A DNA stretch of 64,000 nt from Chloroflexota bacterium. Its GTDB lineage: Bacteria > Chloroflexota > Dehalococcoidia > Lucifugimonadales > Lucifugimonadaceae. Of this stretch, positions 24,934 to 32,857 are shown in pieces. The stretch lies in the NCBI GenBank assembly GCA_002730555.1, contig PCAM01000005.1:149799-213798 (forward strand), read 5' to 3'. The position numbers were made by a program, and so were the translations under genes. The first letter of the stretch is position 1. Each line of letters opens with the position of its first letter. The notes under the pieces are model-generated. The model saw only the letters and a program-made list of their open reading frames with translations, did not search any database and was not told the DNA's origin.

Positions 24934-25488
24934 TCAGTAGTCGATTCCGGCGATGGCCGGACTGTTTGCGTCTCGTTGTTTGACTGCACGCATGTTGCTG
25001 ACAAGGTCCGCTATTTCGACGATTTCGGGCACCGGTTTTCGGCCGGTGACGATGATGTGGAGTAGCGAGTCGTCGTGAGCGAACGTGTCAGCTACGTTCC
25101 GGGCTGACAACCAACCTTTCGTAACGGCATCGAGAAGCCCTTCAAGAACGATGACACCCTCGTTCATGGCGCTCATATGGTGTGCGGCGCAGTTCCACAA
25201 AGGATCGGCGCCGTTTGCACCCGGCTCGCCTATCACGTCCGACGGGATACCCAGTTTCTGGAGCGCCAGATCGTCTCCATCTGGATCGTCGAGTCGGGTG
25301 TCGTCAAATCTCACGTGGCGTACCGGCAGTTCGCGCCCGTGGGCGCGAAACAACACGCCGAGCGCCGCCGACTCTTTGCCAGCCCCATCGCCGTGATAGA
25401 CGACCAGCATCCCCTTTCGGGAAGGCGAGGAAACCTCAGGGGATTCCGGTGTTACGGCTGGGTCACTGCGTGGGAATTCGTCGGCCAT
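24934..25488 (-). CDS. CobO/BtuR-like protein, probably catalytically inactive paralogue
   Basis: 184 residues, beginning two bases after the cobO stop codon. It has the fold pattern of corrinoid adenosyltransferase: strand MLVVYHGDGAGKESAALG, then helix VLFRAHGREL, Walker-B-like strand GVIVLEGLLDAVTKGWL, IIVTGRKPVPEIVEIADLVS and a terminal AGIDY, like GLDF in cobO. However, the P-loop GDGKGKTT of the neighbour is GDGAGKES here (the essential Lys is kept, Thr becomes Glu, Lys becomes Ala), and the Walker B VLDEAT is VLEGLL. The middle section with RGDGFTW is replaced by RLDDPDGDDLALQKLGIPS. So it is either a non-catalytic partner or a decaying duplicate. Its conserved length and intact frame favour some retained role. 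Confidence 0.7.
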   Translation of the reverse strand: MADEFPRSDPAVTPESPEVSSPSRKGMLVVYHGDGAGKESAALGVLFRAHGRELPVRHVRFDDTRLDDPDGDDLALQKLGIPSDVIGEPGANGADPLWNCAAHHMSAMNEGVIVLEGLLDAVTKGWLSARNVADTFAHDDSLLHIIVTGRKPVPEIVEIADLVSNMRAVKQRDANSPAIAGIDY

Positions 25489-25490
25489 CG

Positions 25491-26027
25491 TTAGAAATCC
25501 AGTCCCGGCTGCGCCTTGAATCCGTAGTCCCGGTAGGGATGCTTCACGTCCTCCATCTCCGTCACCACGTCCGCAATACTCACCAGCTTCTCATGGGCGT
25601 CCCGTCCCGTGACGACGATGTGGATGTGAGGAGGCCGGTTGGCGATGGTGGATGCGACCTCGTCGGCATCCAGCCAGCCGTACGTGACCGGGTATGTCGC
25701 CTCGTCCAGCACGATCAGATCCGTCTCTCCGGCGTTGATCGCCGCCTTGCAGTGCGCCCACTGGTCGATCGCTATGGCCGCCGTCTCGTCCATGTCTTTG
25801 GACAGCCACGTGAACCCGTCGCCGCGTGATTCGATCGAGATCCCGGCCCTCTCCGCTGTACGGTGTTCGCCGAAACGAGCGCCCGTGTGCTTCAGAAACT
25901 GGAACATCTTGACGCTCATGCCGCGCCCCCAGGCCCGCATCATCAGTCCGAGCGCTGCGGTCGTCTTCCCCTTGCCGTCGCCCGTATTGATGATCATCAA
26001 GCCGTTCGGAATTTGCGTATCGGTCAC
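25491..26027 (-). CDS. cobO: Cob(I)yrinic acid a,c-diamide adenosyltransferase
   Basis: Transfers the adenosyl group of ATP to the cobalt of corrinoids to make adenosylcobalamin precursors (CobA/CobO/BtuR family). 178 residues from GTG at 26027: the 4-base overlap GTGA with the btuD stop codon marks the start. P-loop INTGDGKGKTTAALG, then KMFQFLKHTG, SRGDGFTWLSKDMDE (ATP and substrate region), Walker B LIVLDEATYPVTYGWLD and TGRDAHEKLVSIAD, ending PGLDF. A longer frame to 26096 only adds residues that belong to the btuD C-terminus. Part of the btuC-btuF-btuD-cobO operon. All expected motifs are intact. Confidence 0.93.
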   Translation of the reverse strand: MTDTQIPNGLMIINTGDGKGKTTAALGLMMRAWGRGMSVKMFQFLKHTGARFGEHRTAERAGISIESRGDGFTWLSKDMDETAAIAIDQWAHCKAAINAGETDLIVLDEATYPVTYGWLDADEVASTIANRPPHIHIVVTGRDAHEKLVSIADVVTEMEDVKHPYRDYGFKAQPGLDF

Positions 26028-27310
26028 GGTTGAGCCACCCGGGAGCTTTGAGCCAGGCCGGGCAGTCCGGTGACAAGCGCCTCCAGGTCTGACCACGCCG
26101 CGACCGGCGATAACCGTTCAAACAGGGCCGCCGCGTCGCCGCCCGTAAAATCGCGTTCTGAGATCGGCCTCAACGTGGCGAGGACGATTTGCTGCGCTCT
26201 GGCAAGCGCTTCAAGCGAGCGCAGGTTGCCGGTGCCGAACGCCACATCGCTGAGTACGGCGACATCACATCGTTGAACGAGCTTGATGTGGGCTTCATGC
26301 GAGGCGTCGTCGATAGCGTCAAACGCCTGCACAGGCACATGCTCCACGCCCAGCGACTCGGCCGCGACGCGATCCGTATCGCCGGTGCCCAGAGGTCCCG
26401 CCGTCACCGTGAACCCCGCCTCGCACAACCGGTACATCAGGCGTGCGCCGGTTCCTCCTCCGCACACAACGTGGATCCTAGTTCCCGCGCCGGGGCTAAT
26501 TTCGGGGGATCCGGGCACCATAATCGACAGGTTGAGCGACCCGCTCGCCGGATCGGAAGACACGATCGCCCTCACACCGAAAGCGGCCTCGATGTTCTCA
26601 GGCGACAGCACGTCGCCCGGCGCGCCATCCGCAACGACGACGCCCTCGCTGAGAAGCACCATCCGATCGCAGAAGCGCGCCGCCAGCGACAGATCGTGGA
26701 TCGCCGCCACGGCCGTCATGCCGCCATCGACCAATCCGCGAACGATGTTGAAGAAACGTGCCTGGTGATTGATATCCAGGTTGGAAGTGGGCTCGTCCAA
26801 CAACAGCAATCGCGGTTCCTGCGCCAGGGCCCGCGCCACAAAAACGCCCTGGCGCTCCCCGCCGGACAGCGTCTCAAGCGTGCGGTCGGCGAGCGATCCG
26901 ACCCCGGTCGTTTCAAGCGCTCGCTTCACCACCTCACGGTCCACAGCCCGTTCAGACTGCAACCGCCCCATGTGTGGATAACGGCCCATCATCACCACTT
27001 CCAGAGCGGTGAATCCTTGCGCCAGAGGGGCGAGCTGGGCGACGTGCGCGATCGACTTCGCCCGTTCGCCGCTGTCCATTCGGCGGACCTCGTCGCCGTC
27101 CAGAAGCACCGCGCCGTCACGCGTCTTGAGCAGCCCGCCGATGGTCCGAAGCAACGTCGTTTTGCCGGCGCCATTAGGCCCCACCAGACCCACCAGTTCG
27201 CCTTCAGCGACGTTGAGGTCCACACGGTCAAGCAGGCGCGCCGCATCGACCTCGTACACGACATCGCGTGCCTCGAGCCGCCAGTCGGTTTGCTCTACGG
27301 TATCCGTCAT
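26024..27310 (-). CDS. btuD: Cobalamin ABC transporter ATPase with extra C-terminal domain
   Basis: 428 residues. The first about 260 are a classical importer ATPase: Walker A GPNGAGKTT, Q-loop region HVAQLAPLAQGF, signature LSGGERQGVFVARALAQEP, Walker B LLLLDEPTSNLD and H-loop AIHDLSLAARFC. From about residue 270 comes an additional domain (THIHVVCGGGTGARLMYRLC in part, then GPLGTGDTDRVAAESLG, then VAVLSDVAFGTGNLRSLEAL), which looks like a Rossmann-type nucleotide or corrinoid handling domain. A similar extension is known in some archaeal and bacterial cobalamin ATPases. It overlaps cobO by four bases and follows btuF by 31. It energises uptake through BtuC. Confidence 0.9.
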   Translation of the reverse strand: MTDTVEQTDWRLEARDVVYEVDAARLLDRVDLNVAEGELVGLVGPNGAGKTTLLRTIGGLLKTRDGAVLLDGDEVRRMDSGERAKSIAHVAQLAPLAQGFTALEVVMMGRYPHMGRLQSERAVDREVVKRALETTGVGSLADRTLETLSGGERQGVFVARALAQEPRLLLLDEPTSNLDINHQARFFNIVRGLVDGGMTAVAAIHDLSLAARFCDRMVLLSEGVVVADGAPGDVLSPENIEAAFGVRAIVSSDPASGSLNLSIMVPGSPEISPGAGTRIHVVCGGGTGARLMYRLCEAGFTVTAGPLGTGDTDRVAAESLGVEHVPVQAFDAIDDASHEAHIKLVQRCDVAVLSDVAFGTGNLRSLEALARAQQIVLATLRPISERDFTGGDAAALFERLSPVAAWSDLEALVTGLPGLAQSSRVAQP

Positions 27311-27341
27311 GAAGCTACTTACTCGGTCTCGTTACTCCCAG

Positions 27342-28451
27342 TTATTCGGATGGAAAGCTGAACGACCCGAACGTTACGTCCGCCAGTTCCTCAGGCCACA
27401 GATCCCTGGCCAGTGCCTCTGCCCCTTTGAGGTTCCAGAACGACAGCGTCGTGAAGTATTTGGGGTCCGCCATGAACACCCGTCCGTCTCTTATCGCTGC
27501 GACGCTTGCCAGGGTTGGGTCTGCGAGCATGGCGCCCCGGAACTTCTCGCCACCCCAGGCTGCTGGCTGCGGGATGAAGATAACCTCCGGATCCATAGCG
27601 ATCAGGCTCTCGTAACTGATAACCGGGTTGTTCTCCAGTCCCGCTTCATCGGCCACGTTTATGCCGCCCGCTATGTTGATGATCTCGCCCTCGGTCGATC
27701 CGGCCCCGGCAGTGTAGAGGGAGTCAGAGTAGAGCGTCACAGATAGCACCCGCACGCGCTCGCCCTCGGGGTTGCTCTCCCAGACCGCTCGTAGCTCGGC
27801 TTCAAACTCCTCCACCTCTTTCACTACCACGGCGGCGCGCTCCTCTTCTCCGTAGGCGTAGCCGAGCAGCATGATGTCCTGGCGCCGTCCGTCGGAGTCG
27901 TTGTGCAGATCGGTTTGCAGGACGACCATGCCCACGCTCTCCAGCGCTTCGATCAGTTCAAGGGAGGTGAACGGCGATGCGATCACGATGTCCGGGGACT
28001 GCGCCACGATCACCTCGGTATCGGACGTGATCTCCGGAAGATCGGCGGCAAGGTGGGCGACGTTGGACTGGTCCGGGCTCTGCGTCATAACGCTGGCGGC
28101 GACGACGCGGTCCCGCGGCACCAGCGCAAAGGTCACCTCGTCATGGCCGAGAGAGATCGTCACGATGCGCAGTGGCTGCGCGGGGATTGTTACGCGCCCG
28201 TTCAAGCCTTCTACTACGCGCGGCCAGTCCAGGTTGGTCGGGTCGACGATGCCGTCCACGTTTACCAGAGCGGTGGACGGGTCCGGCGTCGGGGTTGGCT
28301 GCGGCGTGGCGGTCGCTGGGATCGACGTCGGAACGATCTTTTCTACGACCGCATCGGAGCCGCAGGCCGCAAGCACGAACATCGCCGCAAACAGGCCGGC
28401 GACTATCGCCAGGGAGGTCTTGTTGAAGCCGGTCCTCGTACGCAATTTCAC
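27342..28451 (-). CDS. btuF: Cobalamin ABC transporter substrate-binding lipoprotein
   Basis: 369 residues from ATG at 28451. A lipoprotein signal (TSLAIVAGLFAAMFVLAAC) ends at the lipobox LAAC. A Pro/Thr-rich linker (PTSIPATATPQPTPTPDPST) is followed by two lobes of a cobalamin/iron-siderophore type binding protein (PF01497): RIVTISLGHDEVTFALVPRD, AQSPDIVIASPFTSLELIEA, a long connecting helix (VVVKEVEEFEAELRAVWESN), and AMDPEVIFIPQPA. It lies between btuC and btuD in the riboswitch-controlled operon, which supports corrinoid as the ligand rather than iron. Anchored on the outside of the membrane, it would deliver substrate to BtuC. Confidence 0.9.
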   Translation of the reverse strand: MKLRTRTGFNKTSLAIVAGLFAAMFVLAACGSDAVVEKIVPTSIPATATPQPTPTPDPSTALVNVDGIVDPTNLDWPRVVEGLNGRVTIPAQPLRIVTISLGHDEVTFALVPRDRVVAASVMTQSPDQSNVAHLAADLPEITSDTEVIVAQSPDIVIASPFTSLELIEALESVGMVVLQTDLHNDSDGRRQDIMLLGYAYGEEERAAVVVKEVEEFEAELRAVWESNPEGERVRVLSVTLYSDSLYTAGAGSTEGEIINIAGGINVADEAGLENNPVISYESLIAMDPEVIFIPQPAAWGGEKFRGAMLADPTLASVAAIRDGRVFMADPKYFTTLSFWNLKGAEALARDLWPEELADVTFGSFSFPSE

Positions 28452-28491
28452 GGACTTTTCTCCTGGACTGTGTGGGTTAACAATTTCCAGT

Positions 28492-29568
28492 TCATAGCGA
28501 GGCCACGCGGCGGTTGTGCCGCAGGAGCAGGAACAAAAAGAAAGGCGCGCCGATAAAACTGGTGATGATTCCTACGCGTAGCTCGGCCGGCGAGATGACG
28601 GTCCGGGCGATCTCGTCCGCCAGCACCACGAACGCGGCGCCGCCGAGGGCGCTCAAGGGCACGAGGACGCGGTTATCCGGGCCGAAAATCAGCCGAAGCA
28701 TGTGCGGCACGATCAGGCCAACAAAAGCGATCATCCCGCTAACCGCCACTGCGACTCCGGTAATCAGGGACGCCACCGTCAGCAGCATGGGCCGGATCAC
28801 ACGTACGTTGACGCCGAGCGAGCGGGCGTCGTCGTCGCCCATCATCAGCAGGTTCAGGTCCCGGGAGAAGGCGATGATCACGCCGCCTCCGACCAGGATC
28901 AAAGGCCCGGAAAGCCACACGTGGTCCCAGGACCGGGAGCCGAGCCCGCCGGCGAGCCAGAACAGAATGCCCCGCAGCGTGCCCTGCTCCGGTACGGCGA
29001 TGATGACGAGAGAGATGAGGGCATTCATGAATGCGCTGACGGCGACCCCGGAGAGGATCAGCGTGGCGACCGAGAATCGGCCGCTGGCGATGGCGATGCC
29101 GTACACCAGGAACGCCGTGCCGATCGCCCCGGCCAGTGCGATCAACGGCAGGGCGAGGAAGAACAGCGTCGATGCGCCGGTGGCGATCGCGATGACCGCC
29201 GCCGCCGCGCCGCCGGACGCCACGCCGATCGTGCCTGGGTCGGCGAGTGGGTTGCGGAACAGGGCCTGCATTGTCGCCCCGGCTATCCCGAGCGCCATGC
29301 CTACAAGCGCTCCTACGACGATACGTGGAATGCGGATTCGCTCAACCACTAACTCTTCGGTACGGTCGTAGTCCGTCAGATGGACCCCGGTAGGCTCTGC
29401 GATGATCGCGACGACATGAGATACGGGGATGGCCAGCGGACCAGAGCTAAGCGAGACGAGGACGATTGCGGCCAGCAGAACGGTTAGCGCGGCGACGCCC
29501 GCGGCCAGCCGTGCGCCGAGCGCGGCTTCACGTGGCGGAATGAGCCGGGTCACGAGTGCGAGTGCCAT
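28492..29568 (-). CDS. btuC: Cobalamin ABC transporter permease
   Basis: 358 residues with about nine or ten hydrophobic helices. It has FecCD/BtuC family hallmarks: RIPRIVVGALVGMALGIAGA then TMQALFRNPLADPGTIGVAS, the cytoplasmic coupling segment GDDDARSLGVNVRVIRPMLL, and the C-terminal GMIAFVGLIVPHMLRLIFGP followed by RHNRRVASL. ATG at 29568 is the first start after the riboswitch leader; no strong ribosome binding site is seen. First gene of the minus-strand operon btuC-btuF-btuD-cobO. The leader carries an aptamer and a rho-independent terminator, so its transcription should fall when cobalamin is plentiful. Confidence 0.93.
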   Translation of the reverse strand: MALALVTRLIPPREAALGARLAAGVAALTVLLAAIVLVSLSSGPLAIPVSHVVAIIAEPTGVHLTDYDRTEELVVERIRIPRIVVGALVGMALGIAGATMQALFRNPLADPGTIGVASGGAAAAVIAIATGASTLFFLALPLIALAGAIGTAFLVYGIAIASGRFSVATLILSGVAVSAFMNALISLVIIAVPEQGTLRGILFWLAGGLGSRSWDHVWLSGPLILVGGGVIIAFSRDLNLLMMGDDDARSLGVNVRVIRPMLLTVASLITGVAVAVSGMIAFVGLIVPHMLRLIFGPDNRVLVPLSALGGAAFVVLADEIARTVISPAELRVGIITSFIGAPFFLFLLLRHNRRVASL

Positions 29569-29668
29569 GTCCGAGACGGGATCCCTTCAGCACTTCGCTT
29601 AGTGGGACCCGTGAGCGCGCCTTTCGGCCGTCTCATACGGTTGGTTTGCGCTATTCCGTTTCAGGAAT

Positions 29669-29694
29669 AAAAAACCCAGCGATATATCGCTGGG
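29669..29694 (-). terminator. Intrinsic terminator of the cobalamin riboswitch
   Basis: On the minus strand, CCCAGCGATATATCGCTGGG forms a perfect 10-bp self-complementary stem (29675-29694), directly followed by TTTTTT (29674-29669). It lies about 95 bases after the aptamer and about 100 before btuC, which is the position of an expression platform. Confidence 0.85.
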
Positions 29695-29745
29695 GTCGTG
29701 GCGGCAAAGCCGATGGCGACAATGAATCTCTTAAGGGTTCAAAGC

Positions 29746-29781
29746 CGACGGACCCCTTATTGAGCGAAGAGTAGTCCGTCG
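29746..29781 (-). promoter_or_regulatory. Hairpin between aptamer and terminator (possible switching element)
   Basis: CGACGGAC and GTCCGTCG, an exact 8-bp inverted repeat at 29746-29753 and 29774-29781 with a 20-base loop, just downstream of the aptamer in the minus-strand transcript. It may take part in the alternative fold that decides termination, but no antiterminator was modelled. Confidence 0.45.
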
Positions 29782-29783
29782 TC

Positions 29784-29905
29784 CAACCAGGCAGGTCTCC
29801 TGGCTTTCGGGAGGTGAATCCCGATTTACAGTGGCGCTTCCGCGGCGGCTTTTCACCGCCTTCCCTATTCTCCCCGGACGTGATGTGAGGGGCACCGGGT
29901 CGGAC
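29784..29905 (-). promoter_or_regulatory. Cobalamin (adenosylcobalamin-type) riboswitch
   Basis: On the minus strand the leader contains GGTGCCCC, then GGGAA, then GCGGTGAAAAGCCGCC, then GCCACTGTAA, and ends with AAGCCAGGAGACCTGCC at 29806-29790. The last two are the B12-box-type conserved cores of the Cobalamin riboswitch family. It lies 5' of btuC-btuF-btuD-cobO and ahead of a terminator, so it should attenuate transcription of uptake and adenosylation genes when B12 is present. Boundaries are approximate. Confidence 0.95.
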
Positions 29906-30006
29906 GAATATTTAATTTTCCAACAAGTGGCAAATGACTCTACCGGAGACAGGTCAAAGGGTCAACGGTGAGGTTGTTGAAGCCGGTGTATGAGGTGACA
30001 CCGTAG

Positions 30007-30026
30007 GGGCGGATTGGTATCCGCCC
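30007..30026. repeat. Family C hairpin repeat
   Basis: GGGCGGATTGGTATCCGCCC: an 8-bp perfect stem with loop TGGT, preceded by GTAG. Related GTAGGGG-type motifs with TATGGCAATACG occur near 4628, 19246 and 56289. Confidence 0.6.
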
Positions 30027-30068
30027 TTCCCCTCACCCTAGCCCTCTCCCGCAAGAGGGAGAGGGGGC
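30027..30068. repeat. CCCTCTCCC hairpin repeat, family B copy 6
   Basis: TTCCCCTCACCCTAGCCCTC then TCCCGCAAGAGGGAGAGGGG, directly joined to the family C hairpin before it. Nearly identical to the copy at 4551. Confidence 0.7.
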
Positions 30069-30206
30069 GATCCGTGCTGCAATCCCGCGATCAAACAGGC
30101 CAATTACGGCGTATTGTCATCCTGATCCTTCCACGGAAGGATCAGGATCTCCCGGCCAGCACTCCGCCACGTCGGCCAACGTCGAACAGTCAAACGCCCG
30201 CGCCTG

Positions 30207-30947
30207 TCACCCCGCCACTGGCCGTTCCCAGACCGCGATAAGGTTCCGGCTTTCGCTCGTGTACAGTTCTCGATTCCATCCTGACCAGCGCTGCCGTAAC
30301 TTCATCCCGGACAGCTTCGCCATGAGATCAAGTTCCGACGGCCAAACGTAGCGAAACGGGATCGAAAACCGCTCCCATCGTCCGTCGTTCAGTGTGAAGT
30401 GATGGGACGTGAGGCCCTGCGCTGCGACGTCGTACTCGTCGAAGCCCAGCCGGTTTTCGCTGACCCGGAAAGGGTGAACCGTCTCGCCGGGAGGGAGGCG
30501 CTGGAGGTCAGGGGTGCTCACCTCTATGACGAAGCAACCGCCGGGTTTCAATTGCGCCGCAACGTTGCGGAAACAGGCGATCTGCCTTTCCTGGGTCGTC
30601 AGGTTCATGATCGTGTTGAAGACGAGATATGCGAGATCAAACGGCCCGCCCGCCCGGGCGGTGGCGAAATCGCCGACCGTGACTTCGATGTCTTTGCCGC
30701 CGGGTTTGTCGCGCAGCCGGGAGACCATCGCCGTCGATAGATCGATCCCGTGCACCTGCACCCCGCGCTCGGCAAGGGGCAGCGCTATCCGCCCCGTGCC
30801 GATGCCAAGCTCAAGTGCGCGCCCATCCCCGGCAAGCTCAGCCAGAAAGTCGACGGCGGGATCGACGATAGCGGGGTCGAACATCTCCGCCGACGATTCG
30901 TCGTACCGAGAGGCGACGGGCTCATCGAAATATCCGTCATCGTGCAT
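30207..30947 (-). CDS. Class I SAM-dependent methyltransferase
   Basis: 246 residues from ATG at 30947 (MHDDGYFDEPVASRYDESSA). The SAM-binding motif I is ALELGIGTGRIALPLAERG, with the acidic end of strand 2 in HGIDLS. Motif II is YLVFNTIMNLTTQERQIACF, and LKPGGCFVIEVSTPDLQRL is the post-II strand. The C-terminal strands (GRWERFSIPFRYVWPSELDL) complete the fold. The N-terminus with DEPVASRYD is common in the methyltransferase-25 type group with unknown small-molecule targets. Second methyltransferase next door on the same strand with a 117-base gap. Substrate unknown. Confidence 0.85.
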   Translation of the reverse strand: MHDDGYFDEPVASRYDESSAEMFDPAIVDPAVDFLAELAGDGRALELGIGTGRIALPLAERGVQVHGIDLSTAMVSRLRDKPGGKDIEVTVGDFATARAGGPFDLAYLVFNTIMNLTTQERQIACFRNVAAQLKPGGCFVIEVSTPDLQRLPPGETVHPFRVSENRLGFDEYDVAAQGLTSHHFTLNDGRWERFSIPFRYVWPSELDLMAKLSGMKLRQRWSGWNRELYTSESRNLIAVWERPVAG

Positions 30948-31064
30948 GGCATGAGTCTACCGGGCGGTTCATCCGGCGATCAACGACGAGTTTACTTAGC
31001 CTTGAGAGGAAACTCCATATTGTGCCCGTCAGATGATTAAAGAGCGCGCCGTTTCACCCCGCGC

Positions 31065-31874
31065 CTACTTCCAGCCCAGCGCCTCGGCGTGAGTTAACGA
31101 GAAGTAGGCGCCTGACGCCTGGCCCCAGTCATGCAGCGCCGCGCCGACATGCGCCAGCTCGTCAACGCTTGAAATCCCGGTCTCCACCGCCACCGTGGCG
31201 ATGTTCGACTCCTGGATGCGCGATCGCCACAGGTCGCCCCACTGCGCGGTCGCAACGGCATCGCCGAACGGCCACACGATCGCCCCGATCTCTATCCGCG
31301 CCAGCCCCAGCGGCTCCAGCATGGAGCGCAGGCGCCGTCCCATATCCGGGTCACCGCCGTTGTGGATGGCGACCGCGTCGTAAATCTCCAGGAAGCGGTC
31401 CGTCTCCGGGGAAAGCGGCCAAAACACGGCGGTGTCCCAGACGACCTCCGTGATGCCGATCACGCCGCCGGGGGCCAGTACGCGCAGCGCCTCCCGCATA
31501 GCGCGCTCCGGTTCCGAGAGGTGCTGTAACACCTGGTGCATATATGCCGCATCAAACGATCCGTCCGGAAACGGTAGGTCGTAAGCGTCTCCGATCTGGT
31601 ATTCGAGAAGGGCCAGATCGGCTGTCTCGGCATCGGCCCTCGCCCGTTCCAGCGCGGCCTTGGAAGTGTCCACTCCGACGGCGCGTCCTGGCGCCACGGC
31701 CTTTGCTAATCCGGCCGTGATGCTGCCCGGTCCGCACCCGATATCGAGCAGCGACATCCCGGGTTTGAGGTGGGGCAGCAGGTAGGCGGCATTGCGTTGT
31801 GCGCTGCGCCTCGCGTGCTCATCCACCACCACCGGATGATGGCCGTGAAGATAGGTCTCGTCTGTGTGTTTCAT
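31065..31874 (-). CDS. Class I SAM-dependent methyltransferase (UbiE/Methyltransf_11 type)
   Basis: 269 residues from ATG at 31874 (MKHTDETYLHGHHPVVVDEH). Motif I LLDIGCGPGSITAGLAKAV is classical, followed by VGVDTSKAALERARADAETA, DLPFPDGSFDAAYMHQVLQHL (motif II and the His-rich loop) and LRVLAPGGVIGITEVVWDTA. The C-terminal cap holds the substrate side (RRLRSMLEPLGLARIEIGAI). It is in the same direction as the 30207 gene but not closely spaced, so it is uncertain whether they share a transcript. Upstream DNA is AT-rich and leads to a broken transporter gene. Small-molecule methylation is expected; target unknown. Confidence 0.85.
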   Translation of the reverse strand: MKHTDETYLHGHHPVVVDEHARRSAQRNAAYLLPHLKPGMSLLDIGCGPGSITAGLAKAVAPGRAVGVDTSKAALERARADAETADLALLEYQIGDAYDLPFPDGSFDAAYMHQVLQHLSEPERAMREALRVLAPGGVIGITEVVWDTAVFWPLSPETDRFLEIYDAVAIHNGGDPDMGRRLRSMLEPLGLARIEIGAIVWPFGDAVATAQWGDLWRSRIQESNIATVAVETGISSVDELAHVGAALHDWGQASGAYFSLTHAEALGWK

Positions 31875-32030
31875 CGGGCCCTTTCGTGGATATTGGTGTC
31901 GATACGATCAAATCTCCCCGTCGGTTGGCGGAAAAAAGTGGAGGAAACCGCACAATATTTACCCTTTGTAGTACAAAAAAATGGGGCGTTTGTAAAAATA
32001 TTCACATGCCGCTGGTTTATTAATGCAGCA
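31875..32030. other. AT-rich spacer upstream of a methyltransferase gene
   Basis: About 155 bases, clearly richer in A and T than the neighbours (runs such as CAAAAAAATGGGG and TAAAAATATTCACAT). No gene; the junction may reflect a past insertion or deletion near the SulP relic. Confidence 0.4.
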
Positions 32031-32633
32031 GCTCCGAAACCCGACCAGATTCGCACAGCAATCCTGGCCGGACTCACCGTCTCACTCGCGCTCGTCACTG
32101 AGACAGTCGCCTTCGCCTTTGTAGCGGGCGCACACCCGCTTGTCGGTCGGTAGGCCGCGTTCATCACCTCCCTGATGGGTGGCCGCCCAGGGATGATTTC
32201 CGGCGCGACGGGCGCACTTGCCGTGGTAATGGTCGCGCTTGTGAAAGACCACGGCGTCGAGATGCTGTTCCTCACGGTGATCCTCATGGGGATCATCGCG
32301 ATGGCCATCGGGGTGTTGAAGCTGGGCGGACTGATCCGAATGGTGCCGTCCCCGGTCATGCTCGGGATTATGGCACTGACTATGGCGGGGATCTTCATCG
32401 TCCCGAGACTCACTTCAAAGTTCCCCGCCGCCCTCGCCGGAATTCTGGCCGTCTCCGCCATCGTTATCTTCGGGAACGTCGATTCACCGACCGTTGGCGA
32501 CCTATCAAGCATCTCCGACGGACTGCTCTCGGCCGGCGCGCCGGACGTGACCCTCGATTCCGATCCGGATCACGGACCCTCGCACAGGGTCACGGTTTCA
32601 GGGCCGGGCTGCGCCAGCGGCGGCGGGCCCTAA
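32031..32633 (+). pseudogene. SulP family anion permease, broken
   Basis: One frame from about 32031: KPDQIRTAILAGLTVSLALV then TETVAFAFVAGAHPLVGR, then a TAG stop (32151-32153) where the family has Tyr or similar, then [20 protein letters not shown] and [20 protein letters not shown] in the same frame. The expected SulP text is VTEAVAFAFVAGxxPLVGLYAAF and [13 protein letters not shown]. After [20 protein letters not shown] the middle of the protein (about five helices) is missing, and it then reads [20 protein letters not shown] before the end of the frame. So the gene carries a nonsense codon plus at least one large deletion, and cannot make a working transporter. Confidence 0.8.
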
Positions 32634-32857
32634 CGGGGACATGTCAGTCCGGCTTTCGCGTACGGAGCGCTCTCTGCAACGCGCCTGCGTGACGTCCTTC
32701 TACCGAAAGGCCCTTTCATCCCGCACCTTCTACCGGAAGGGGGAAGAGAATCAGACATTGGCGTGCGTTGATCACACCATCGCACTAAACTTGCGGGCGG
32801 CTGCCGCGATGAAACCTGAATCCAACTCCCGCCTCTACGGGAAGAAAAGATCGGCGC

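Larger units (their letters stand above)
29906..30206. other. Intergenic spacer with hairpin repeats
   Basis: About 300 bases upstream of the riboswitch. It holds the family C hairpin GGGCGGAT-TGGT-ATCCGCCC (30007-30026), a family B hairpin (30027-30068), and a CATCCTGATCCTTCCACGGA hairpin near 30117-30152. The btu operon promoter should lie in 29906-30000. Confidence 0.5.

Noticed and set aside
26189-27361. Long open frame antisense to btuD
   Set aside because: No motif, unusual composition, and the opposite strand carries an obvious ABC ATPase.
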